Assembly (NCBI GenBank): GCA_003229095.1
Contig: QIHS01000224.1
Coordinates: forward strand, 1-6,194
From: Woeseia sp.
GTDB taxonomy: Bacteria; Pseudomonadota; Gammaproteobacteria; Steroidobacterales; Woeseiaceae
Direction of reading: 5' to 3'
DNA length: 6,194 nucleotides
Positions 1 to 5,934 of the stretch are shown here, in pieces. A model generated the notes under the pieces. That model saw only the letters and a list, made by a program, of their open reading frames with translations. It was not told the origin of the DNA and searched no databases. A program made the translations under genes and the position numbers. Every line of letters begins with the position of its first letter. Positions within the stretch are counted from its first letter, which is position 1.

Positions 1-341
1 CGGGCGATTTGAAAACGCGATTCCGTATCGCCATATGCCATGCTGGCAGAACTATCCAGAACCAGAGCGATTGTATTCTCGCCCTCGCGCACTTTTTCTG
101 TCGTGAGCGTTGGCAGCATCAGAACCCAGATGACGGCAGCCAGCATCGTGAACTGCAACACTGCGACAGTGATCAATGGTTGTGCCGCGGATCTGCCGCG
201 CTGACTGAACAGCCCCGCACCGATTGCAGCGATGGCCAATATCGTCAGCGTGTAAATCAGCCAATGCGGCCAGTCGCCGACGAATACGAGCTCACTGCGC
301 GCGTAATCCGCGCGGGAATATTTGAACAGGAATTCAAACAT
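1..341 (-). CDS. VWA-domain membrane protein, C-terminus beyond left edge
   Basis: Reading the minus strand from an ATG at 341-339 gives 113 open codons that run off the left edge. The protein begins MFEFLFKYSRADYARSELVF and has two hydrophobic segments, at about residues 27-43 (LIYTLTILAIAAIGAGL) and 56-76. These are followed by ALVLDSSASMAYGD, which contains the DxSxS metal-binding (MIDAS) motif that opens a von Willebrand A domain. Two N-terminal membrane helices followed by a VWA domain is the layout of BatA/BatB-like aerotolerance proteins and of a larger class often annotated as glutamine amidotransferase-like; the missing C-terminus would decide between them. It starts 12 nt after the stop of the restored DUF4159 frame, so the two genes probably form an operon, as these families commonly do. 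No strong Shine-Dalgarno sequence precedes the ATG, consistent with translational coupling. The visible part is undamaged. The biochemical role is unknown; a membrane-anchored, metal-dependent protein interaction role is inferred. Confidence 0.82.
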   Translation of the reverse strand, partial: MFEFLFKYSRADYARSELVFVGDWPHWLIYTLTILAIAAIGAGLFSQRGRSAAQPLITVAVLQFTMLAAVIWVLMLPTLTTEKVREGENTIALVLDSSASMAYGDTESRFQIA

Positions 342-353
342 TGACTAACCGCA

Positions 354-1092
354 TCAATGGGTCATCGCGTAAATGAGATAGTTGATGCCGAATCGGTAGG
401 CGAGCGCGGTCATGTTTTCCGGGTAGTCCGGCCAGTCTGCATGCTCCCATGCATCACCAATGTCCATGTTGAAATTGATGACCACCATCAGCCGCCCATC
501 AGGTGACGCCGGAATAGATGATCATGCGTGAAGGAATCTGGATTCGATGATCGAGGTCGTAAACCACATGGAACACTTCGTCGTCGGATGGAATATCGAC
601 GATTGGCCGGTCCGGAAACACCCGCTCCATCGAGGCGACAAACGCGGCCCATTCCCAGCGCGTGTGGAAATCGTCGACCATAAGGAATCCGCCGCGTAAG
701 AGGTATTCACGAATGTGGGCGGCCTCCCTGGTATCGAGGTGCCAATAGCCTACTTCGACAGCATAGATCCAGGGATAGTCGAAAATCTCTTCGTCTGACG
801 GCGTCAGTATGCGACCCTGCTCTGCGACCTCAATGCGTGTTAGTCGATCAACGCCGCGCGCAAAATGGTGGTCTGCATCGGGCCAGTCAGTTTGCCACAT
901 CTGGCGTCGGCCCCAACCACCGCCACCATAGCTGTTGGATGAGTAGGCAAGCCTGACGAATTGGAACTCTCCGGCAGATTCTCGGACGCTGCGGTTCGCG
1001 GTGCTGTCGTTGACGATCGCCTGCGCCCAGACGCCCGTTGCTGCAATCGATGCAACGAATGCTATCCATGCCTTCCTGGCGGGCTTCGGCAT
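354..1092 (-). pseudogene. DUF4159 protein, frameshifted near its C-terminus
   Basis: The first open segment (1092 to 499, 197 codons) starts with a signal peptide (MPKPARKAWIAFVASIAATG, probable cleavage after VWA). It then carries DUF4159 landmarks: EFQFVRLAYSSNSYGGGGWG, TDWPDADHH, YPWIYAVEVGYW, LLRGGFLMVDDFH and MERVFPDRPIVDIP. It stops at 501-499 just after IYSGVT. The reading resumes in another frame from 500 to the TGA at 356-354 (49 codons) with DGRLMVVINFNMDIGDAWEH and LAYRFGINYLIYAMTH, the conserved family C-terminus. From memory of the family, a short stretch (roughly PHWRGI plus acidic residues) belongs between the halves, so about 23 nt, or that plus whole codons, seems to be missing. 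AGGA lies about 10 nt before the ATG. The family is periplasmic, of unknown function, and usually sits beside VWA/MoxR-type genes. The truncated protein loses its last 50-60 residues and is probably non-functional. Confidence 0.85.
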
Positions 1093-1120
1093 ACAAGAAG
1101 ATTCCTGATTTAATCTGGCT

Positions 1121-1149
1121 ATATTACAGACCCTTTATCCGCTCGTTAA
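1121..1149 (-). promoter_or_regulatory. Candidate sigma70 promoter for the DUF4159-VWA operon
   Basis: Read on the minus strand, TTAACG (1149-1144) is followed after exactly 17 nt by TAATAT (1126-1121). Each box matches the consensus at 4 of 6 positions. Transcription would begin near 1114, about 20 nt before the ATG at 1092. The position is sensible for the divergent gene, but the match is moderate and AT-rich intergenic DNA gives such matches by chance. Confidence 0.33.
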
Positions 1150-1186
1150 ATTCAATCCAATTGAGATCTGATCAACCGGCTAATCG

Positions 1187-1216
1187 TTGTCAGACCGCGG
1201 ATAAAACGCCAACAAT
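1187..1216 (+). promoter_or_regulatory. Candidate sigma70 promoter for the CPBP-GST unit
   Basis: TTGTCA (1187-1192, 5 of 6 to the -35 consensus) is separated by 18 nt from AACAAT (1211-1216, 4 of 6 to the -10 consensus). A start near 1223 would leave a leader of about 65 nt before the ATG at 1290. The call is weak and rests only on box similarity and placement upstream of the plus-strand genes. Confidence 0.25.
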
Positions 1217-1289
1217 GCAGAATATGAAATATCATCATCGGACGGCGCCTCGTCACTCGAGATGTTCGTGCACTCCTCTGGAAACAATC

Positions 1290-1659
1290 ATGCTTCTCAT
1301 TGACCACCTGCTCGCTTTTACGCTCATCGTGATCATGCCTGTCTCGGGCTATGTTTCATACCAGCGCCTTATGCGCCGCGCCGATGCGGGTGAATCCATC
1401 GACCGAATCAAACTCTACAGGCAAACCATCGCTACACAATGGTATCGGCAACCTTCCCAAGGTGACGCTAATGGGCGCAGCCTTAACCGGACTCTATGTG
1501 TTGACGGGGTCATTGTGGCTGCCGATTATCCTGCATGCGGCGGTTGACATTCTGCAGGGTCGGCTGCTCTATGAGATTATGCGACGCAGCGACCACGATA
1601 CAACGCCGGAAACGGCTGGTGACAGCGCAGCGCCGACATCACCGACCGAGGTGACCTGA
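1290..1659 (+). pseudogene. CPBP-family intramembrane protease, central part deleted
   Basis: From the ATG at 1290 the protein begins MLLIDHLLAFTLIVIMPVSG, one membrane helix. It continues YVSYQRLMRRADAGESIDRI and LYRQTIATQW, the typical N-terminus of a CPBP (CAAX protease/bacteriocin-processing, Abi) subgroup. After the TGG codon at 1440-1442 this frame becomes nonsense and stops at 1547. The frame starting at 1441 gives GIGNLPKVTLMGAALTGLYV, LTGSLWLPIILHAAVDILQG and RLLYEIMRR, the C-terminus of the same family with the third motif (the His of HAAVD), ending at the TGA of 1657-1659. The pieces total about 123 residues against a usual 210-230. Roughly 100 residues are therefore missing, including the EExxxR and FxxxH active-site motifs, so the protein cannot be an active metalloprotease. 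TGGAA about 6 nt before the ATG could serve as ribosome binding site. The GST begins 15 nt downstream. Confidence 0.83.
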
Positions 1660-1674
1660 CACCGGGAGAGGATT

Positions 1675-2321
1675 TTGACCGACCTGACACTGTTTGCCAG
1701 CCCCAGGGCATGCTCACTTGCTTGCCACATTGTGCTGGAGGAATCGGGGTTGCCATTCGATGTTCGCATCATCAAGATTCGTGAGGGCCAGCACCAGACT
1801 GATGCGTATTTGCGCGTCAATCCCTGGGGCAAAGTTCCCGCGCTGCAGATTGGCAATGAAATTCTGACCGAAACCCAGGCGATACTCAGTTATGTTGGCG
1901 ACTCGGCGCCCACAGGTCTGTTGCCACGCGATGACGCCCTGTCCCGCGCCCGCGCACATGAATGGATGAGCTTTCTCACGGCAACAGTGCACATCGCTTT
2001 CAGACCTTTATTCAAACCGCACTTCCTGATCGGTGATCCGGACCTGTATCCACAACTGCTTGAAGTGGGCATCCCCAACCTGCGAAGCTTGAAGTAGACC
2101 GACGCCTCGAAGGAAAAACCTGGGCCCTCGGCGACCAGTTCAGCGTAGTCGATCCTTACCTTCTCGTTTTCTGGATCTGGAGCCAACGTGACGATATCGT
2201 TCCTCACGTCGCCGACATGCCGAACTGGCGTGCACAGGCCGAACGGGTATTTGCACGGAAGGCAACGTGGCATTGCCTGAGTCGCGAGGGCGTCACGCCT
2301 GACAACATCACTGACCCCTGA
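1675..2321 (+). pseudogene. Glutathione S-transferase, split by a frameshift
   Basis: A TTG start at 1675 is preceded by a strong GGAG (1665-1668, 6 nt spacing). The N-terminal thioredoxin-fold half reads TLFASPRACSLACHIVLEES, then LRVNPWGKVPAL and the ETQAILSYVGD segment, which is the usual cis-Pro (VPAL) and glutathione gamma-glutamyl-contacting (E-T/S) region of GSTs. The helical half starts normally (ARAHEWMSFLTATVHIAFRP), but the frame hits TAG at 2095-2097 after GIPNLRSLK. Reading resumes in the next frame from about 2088: LEVDRRLEGKTWALGDQFSV, VDPYLLVFWIWSQ, ADMPNWRAQAERV, ending at the TGA of 2319-2321. The combined length of about 215 residues is normal, so the lesion is a very small indel (net loss of 1 or 4 nt). 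In an intact cell it would conjugate glutathione to electrophiles or reduce substrates; here the product lacks most of the substrate-binding domain. It is probably co-transcribed with the CPBP remnant. Confidence 0.87.
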
Positions 2322-2466
2322 CTAACGCCGGTCGCGAGCCATTTTCAACCTGCAGTATGGAACTGATCGGCCTGTACAATGGTCAATGGTACGGGGGAAC
2401 GCGCTTGCACCGGGTCAACTGATTCAGTGACGCCACAGTAAGCGCCTCATCGTGACATTCTCATTC

Positions 2467-2470
2467 GGAG
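2467..2470 (+). promoter_or_regulatory. Ribosome binding site fixing a TTG start
   Basis: GGAG sits 8 nt upstream of the TTG at 2479. Codon 2476-2478 is an in-frame TAG, so the coding region cannot begin further upstream. The next in-frame ATG lies well past the signal peptide. The TTG is therefore the best start for the DUF5916 protein. Confidence 0.7.
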
Positions 2471-2478
2471 TGAATTAG

Positions 2479-4881
2479 TTGCAACAGATACTGTTGGGGG
2501 CGCTTTTCGCGCTGGCGTTGAGTGCGGCCGCTATTGACGCGTCGGCGCAGGCGCCAGAATCCCTGGAAATCGCACTGGAAGGCAAAGCGCCAATCCGCCT
2601 GCTGCGGGTGGCGCACGAAGATACGAATATCGACATCGATGGCCATTTGAGTGAAGCTATCTGGACTCGTATCGAACCCTTTGCCGAACCCAGGGTTACC
2701 AGGCCCGATACTCTCGCAATTCCGCCATACGCAACAGATTTGCGCATGTTCTATACCGAACGTGGCATCTACGTGTCGTTCGACCTGGAGCAACCCGCCG
2801 ATACGATCATCGAACGATTCGCCCCGCGAGACGCGTTCGATGTCGTTCGCGACAACGTCGGTTTCACACTCGATACCTCCGGCGACGGACGTTACGGATA
2901 TTGGTTTAACCAGTCTCTTGGCAACACTGAAATGGATGGAACCATTCTTCCGGAGCGACAGTTCGGCCGCGATTGGGACGGCGCATGGTATGGCGCAACC
3001 CAGCGCACCGAGAATGGCTGGTCAGCAGAATTCTATGTCCCCTGGTCGCAAATGGCGATGCCAAAGCAGGACGGCGTGCGCCGCATCGGGCTCTACATGA
3101 GCCGCAATGTTGCGCACCTTAACGAACGCTGGGCCTGGCCGGCGCTGCCAGAAACACAATCGCGTTTCATAAGCTTGTTTCAGCCACTCGAACTCGAGGG
3201 CGTCGACCCCCGGCAGCAATGGAGCATTTTCCCCTATACGTCAGCAACACTGGATCGAGTGCTGGACAACAACCGCTACAAAGCCGGGTTGGATGTTTTC
3301 TGGCGACCATCCACAAATTTTCAGCTGACCGCAACCGTTAATCCTGACTTCGGCTCGGTAGAGTCAGACAATGTTGTTATCAATCTCACCGCAAACGAAA
3401 ACTTCTTTCCGGAGAAGCGGCTTTTTTTCCAGGAAGGTCGGGAAATATTCAACCTCTCGGCCCGCGAAAGAAATTTTGGCCAGCAACCCATTACCGTGGT
3501 CAATACACGCCGTATCGGTGGCCTGCCTCGCAGTGTTTCCCTGCCAGATGGCGTGAGCCTGTCAAGACGTGAGGCGCTAAAACCTGCGGACATCATTACC
3601 GCGGCGAAGGCGACCGGGCAGATCGGTTCTATTCGATACGGCGTTCTCGCAGCATTCGAAGATCAGACTGACTTCATTGCCGACGACGGTTTGCGTTACA
3701 GCCAGGATGGCCGGGACTTTGGCGTCTTCCGAATCTTGTACGAAGACAGCATCGGTGCTGCCTATCGCGGGCTAGGCTGGATTACCACGGTGGTCGCTCA
3801 CCCGGAGGCGGACGCGGTTGTGCATGGCACGGATTTTCACTATTTAACGACAAGCGGAAAATGGAATATCAACGGACAACTATTGTTCTCTGATCGAGAT
3901 GATTCCGGCACTGGAGCGGGATTCACAACGGACATCACCTATACGCAGCGCCAGGGATTGAAACATGAATTCACGACGACGTTGCTCGACGACACAATCA
4001 ACGTCAATGATCTGGGCTTTCAGATTCGCAACAATATTCGTGATTTTCAATACCGAATTCGCTGGGACAAGTCTGGCCTCACCAGGATTCGTGACTTCAG
4101 TCTGACGCCATTTCTTCGTTACGAAGTCAACGGAGACGGATTTAGAACGAACAACGCGCTCGCCATCAGCGGCGATGCGACACTGAACAACCTGACGAAC
4201 GTTGGTGCATTTTTCGGTTTTTTTCCACAGCGATACGATGACCGAAACAGTTTTGGCAACGGCACCTTCGAAGTGAGGACGAGAACCTTCGCAAACGTCA
4301 ACTACAGTACTGACGAATCGAAATCGTTCAGCTTTTCAGGCCAGATAGGCTACCGTGGCGAATTCGTCTCTGGTACTTCACCGGATGCGAGACTCGGTTT
4401 TTCCTGGCGACCCAGGCACAACCTGAGCATGAACCTTGAGGTTTCGTACAGGGACATCGACGGCTGGCTGTTGCATCAGGAGGGTGAAAACTTTACCGCC
4501 TTTAAGGGCAAACAATGGAGCCCAAATTTGAACCTGGAATTTTTTCCTAGTTCGAAACAACAGCTCCGCCTCGCCCTGCAATGGATTGGCATTCGCGCTG
4601 AGGAAGACCGGTTTTTTACTTTGCCGGCGGGAACTACGACGCTGATTCAAGGACCGAAGCCGCCAGGTGATACGGATAGCTTCAGCATATCGCAGCTGAA
4701 TTTCCAGGTTCGCTATCGATGGCAGATTGCCCCGTTGTCGGATTTATTCATCGTTTACACCAGAGGTGATTCGCGGCGAGTCGCCGGATTGTCCGAATTT
4801 GGTGATTTGTTCCGTGACAACTTGAACGATCCGCTTGGGGATCAACTGGTGATCAAAATTCGCTATCGGCTCGGATCCTGA
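2479..4881 (+). CDS. Outer-membrane protein with CBM9-like domain and DUF5916 barrel
   Basis: This is an uninterrupted 800-codon gene from the TTG at 2479, preceded by GGAG. Residues 1-24 form a signal peptide (LLGALFALALSAAAIDASAQ). Residues about 35-240 resemble the CBM9-like sugar-binding fold found in this family (DIDGHLSEAIWTR, YTERGIYVSFDLEQ, FTLDTSGDGRYGYWFNQSLG, WSAEFYVPWSQM). From about 250 onward the sequence fits DUF5916: YKAGLDVFWRPSTNFQLTAT, VNPDFGSVESD, FFPEKRLFFQEGREIF, then alternating aromatic/polar strands to the end (QLVIKIRYRLGS), as expected for an outer-membrane beta-barrel. Homologues are usually annotated 'carbohydrate binding family 9 domain-containing protein'; the length is typical. 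The substrate and role are unknown; surface binding or uptake is inferred from the domains. It ends 7 nt before the convergent FrnE gene, with no terminator hairpin visible. It is the only large gene in the window without damage. Confidence 0.88.
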   Translation: MQQILLGALFALALSAAAIDASAQAPESLEIALEGKAPIRLLRVAHEDTNIDIDGHLSEAIWTRIEPFAEPRVTRPDTLAIPPYATDLRMFYTERGIYVSFDLEQPADTIIERFAPRDAFDVVRDNVGFTLDTSGDGRYGYWFNQSLGNTEMDGTILPERQFGRDWDGAWYGATQRTENGWSAEFYVPWSQMAMPKQDGVRRIGLYMSRNVAHLNERWAWPALPETQSRFISLFQPLELEGVDPRQQWSIFPYTSATLDRVLDNNRYKAGLDVFWRPSTNFQLTATVNPDFGSVESDNVVINLTANENFFPEKRLFFQEGREIFNLSARERNFGQQPITVVNTRRIGGLPRSVSLPDGVSLSRREALKPADIITAAKATGQIGSIRYGVLAAFEDQTDFIADDGLRYSQDGRDFGVFRILYEDSIGAAYRGLGWITTVVAHPEADAVVHGTDFHYLTTSGKWNINGQLLFSDRDDSGTGAGFTTDITYTQRQGLKHEFTTTLLDDTINVNDLGFQIRNNIRDFQYRIRWDKSGLTRIRDFSLTPFLRYEVNGDGFRTNNALAISGDATLNNLTNVGAFFGFFPQRYDDRNSFGNGTFEVRTRTFANVNYSTDESKSFSFSGQIGYRGEFVSGTSPDARLGFSWRPRHNLSMNLEVSYRDIDGWLLHQEGENFTAFKGKQWSPNLNLEFFPSSKQQLRLALQWIGIRAEEDRFFTLPAGTTTLIQGPKPPGDTDSFSISQLNFQVRYRWQIAPLSDLFIVYTRGDSRRVAGLSEFGDLFRDNLNDPLGDQLVIKIRYRLGS

Positions 4882-4888
4882 AACCGTC

Positions 4889-5470
4889 TCAACCAGCGAC
4901 AAGTTTTTCGATATGCGCGAGCGTCGTTCGGGCATTCTTGTAGTCGCGAGTTACTGTCGTCAGCACACCATTCTTATCCAGTACGAGTGACGGGTAACCG
5001 TCAATAGGCGACGCCCTGGAAAATTGTATCTGTCGCTGCAATTCCTGCTCGGTCTCCGTTGAGTGCAAGTCCTCTGAGAATATCGCCGTATCAAGCCCAA
5101 TCTCTGCTGCCAGAGTATTCAGCGTGTCGATATCGGACGGATTCATGGCACGCAAATAATAGGCACGTTGAATCGCGTCGGTCATCTCGTCGTATCGATC
5201 CTGGCGGCCCGCCGCGAGAACAGCACGACAGGCGGGATAGGTTGATCGCCGCGGTTTGCACTTCGTCCAAAAGTCGAAGTTGAATTCTGTGCCAAGCAGG
5301 TCGTGAATCTTTTGCCAGGCTTTTGGCAAACCCTCTATAAGGTTTGCCTGCATTGGCTCATCAGAATCCGGCGCCAGTCCGCCCAGGATTTTAACCATGC
5401 GAACGCCGACGGGCAGCGCCTGCTCGATCTGGTCTGAAACCGGGCGATACCCCCAACACCAGGAACACAT
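4889..5470 (-). CDS. FrnE-like DsbA-family protein, damaged at its 5' end
   Basis: The 193-codon frame starts at the ATG of 5470-5468 with MCSWCWGYRPVSDQ. It carries the CxxC (CSWC) redox motif, then LGGLAPDSDEP, GTEFNFDFW, KPRRSTYPACRAVLAAGRQD, IQRAYYLRAMNPSD and the cis-Pro-containing GYPSLVLDKNG. These are the landmarks of the FrnE branch of DsbA-like thioredoxin-fold proteins, expected to act in thiol-disulfide exchange. Family members begin with a short strand and DPMCSWCWG. Here that strand is present in another frame just upstream: the ATG at 5486-5484 gives MHTLYH, and the codons for Asp-Pro are missing. A loss of 8 nt at 5470/5471 would explain this. The internal ATG could still start translation but has no visible ribosome binding site and removes the first beta-strand, so function is doubtful. 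The C-terminus (HIEKLVAG) looks complete. The gene is downstream of the aminotransferase remnant on the same strand. Confidence 0.8.
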   Translation of the reverse strand: MCSWCWGYRPVSDQIEQALPVGVRMVKILGGLAPDSDEPMQANLIEGLPKAWQKIHDLLGTEFNFDFWTKCKPRRSTYPACRAVLAAGRQDRYDEMTDAIQRAYYLRAMNPSDIDTLNTLAAEIGLDTAIFSEDLHSTETEQELQRQIQFSRASPIDGYPSLVLDKNGVLTTVTRDYKNARTTLAHIEKLVAG

Positions 5471-5501
5471 GATAGAGTGTGTGCATCACATCAGTCCGCA
5501 A

Positions 5502-5834
5502 CTAACCTGGCACGCTCGCAACTCCGGTTTGTGCCAGCAGGAACATTGCTCGTTCCTTGCTGTCATCGCCGGGCAGCAGAAGATACATCTGCCAGCACGT
5601 AGTATGCCCCCTGCGGCACGCACGACGCAGGGGTCCCGTGCCATCATGGCGCGAATAGCTGTTCTGGCCTCTATCGATGGCCTCTTTCGCTGCACGGACG
5701 ACCGGTTCGGGCACCGCAAGGTTACAGACGCCTTGCGACAAATTTACACCGCCGACCCATTCACATTCATCACTCATTGCCCGTAGTTCGGACTTTCTTA
5801 CCCATTCATGGCGGGAACTAATCTTTAGTGACAT
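5502..5834 (-). pseudogene. PLP-dependent class I/II aminotransferase remnant
   Basis: From the ATG at 5834-5832 the first 72 codons read as an aminotransferase N-terminus: VNLSQGVCNLAVPEPVVRAA, KEAIDRGQNSYSRHDG and PLRRA (family pattern: LSQGV, N-x-Y-x-R-x-DG, LRRA). The next recognisable block is close to the family's C-terminus and lies in a different frame, at 5619-5578: VPQGAYYVLADVSS. After a further small indel at 5577 the original frame returns with LPGDDSKERAMFLLAQTG and VASVPG, then TAG at 5504-5502. The whole core is gone, roughly 270 of about 385 residues, including the cofactor-binding Asp/Tyr region and the Schiff-base lysine. The end after VPG (normally SAFF, then an Arg that binds the substrate carboxylate) is also missing. 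The open frame persists only by chance, and the product cannot bind PLP. The original substrate cannot be determined. Confidence 0.83.
5608..5633. repeat. Perfect 8-bp inverted repeat at the aminotransferase deletion junction
   Basis: CCCCTGCG (5608-5615) and CGCAGGGG (5626-5633) are exact reverse complements separated by 10 nt. No T-tract follows on either strand, so it is not a typical terminator. One arm belongs to the N-terminal fragment (codons for Pro-Leu-Arg) and the other to the C-terminal fragment (Pro-Gln-Gly). The hairpin therefore exists only because the deletion joined two formerly distant sites. Confidence 0.7.
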
Positions 5835-5865
5835 ATCTCAAATAGCCTATGTGTTGCAGTCAGGT

Positions 5866-5901
5866 GAGCAGTTGCTCCAGCAGCTTGCTCTTCGGCAGCA
5901 A
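5866..5901. repeat. Cluster of small inverted repeats in the divergent intergenic region
   Basis: GAGCA-GT-TGCTC (5866-5877) is a 5-bp stem with a 2-nt centre. TTGCT (5885-5889) and AGCAA (5897-5901) form a second stem with a 7-nt loop. TTGCTC occurs twice in direct orientation (5872-5877 and 5885-5890), 13 nt apart start to start. The cluster sits just upstream of a good -10 box between divergent genes, where an operator would be expected, but no known regulator motif is recognised. Confidence 0.35.
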
Positions 5902-5915
5902 AACCGGGGTAGAAT
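5885..5915 (+). promoter_or_regulatory. Candidate sigma70 promoter for the DUF6491-like gene
   Basis: TAGAAT (5910-5915) matches the -10 consensus at 5 of 6 positions. TTGCTC (5885-5890) is a partial -35 with a long 19-nt spacer. Transcription would start near 5922, leaving a leader of about 13 nt that still includes the AGGGA ribosome binding site. This placement would rule out the upstream in-frame ATG at 5914 as the start codon. Confidence 0.4.
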
Positions 5916-5934
5916 GATTGTAGGGAAATCGACT

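Noticed and set aside
52..344. Other open frames in the first 344 bases, on both strands
   Set aside because: The minus-strand frame from 341 has membrane helices and a VWA MIDAS motif; the others give compositionally odd sequences with no family features.
1038..1289. Extension of the CPBP reading frame upstream to an ATG at 1038
   Set aside because: The extra residues overlap the divergent DUF4159 start, have no family similarity and no ribosome binding site. The family N-terminus begins at 1290.
2088..2097. Programmed ribosomal frameshifting in the GST
   Set aside because: There is no slippery heptamer or stable downstream structure at the switch, GSTs are not known for recoding, and neighbouring genes carry plain deletions.
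2322..2478. Promoter for the DUF5916 gene (TACAAT at 2375-2380)
   Set aside because: The -10-like box is good but no acceptable -35 lies 16-18 nt upstream. The 157-bp spacer shows no other clear signal.
5397..5786. Plus-strand open frame of 129 codons opposite the FrnE and aminotransferase genes
   Set aside because: It has no recognisable domain and lies antisense to clearly identifiable protein sequence on the minus strand.
5914..5934. Upstream in-frame ATG at 5914 as start of the DUF6491-like protein
   Set aside because: It overlaps the probable -10 box and adds residues ahead of an already good signal peptide with its own ribosome binding site.
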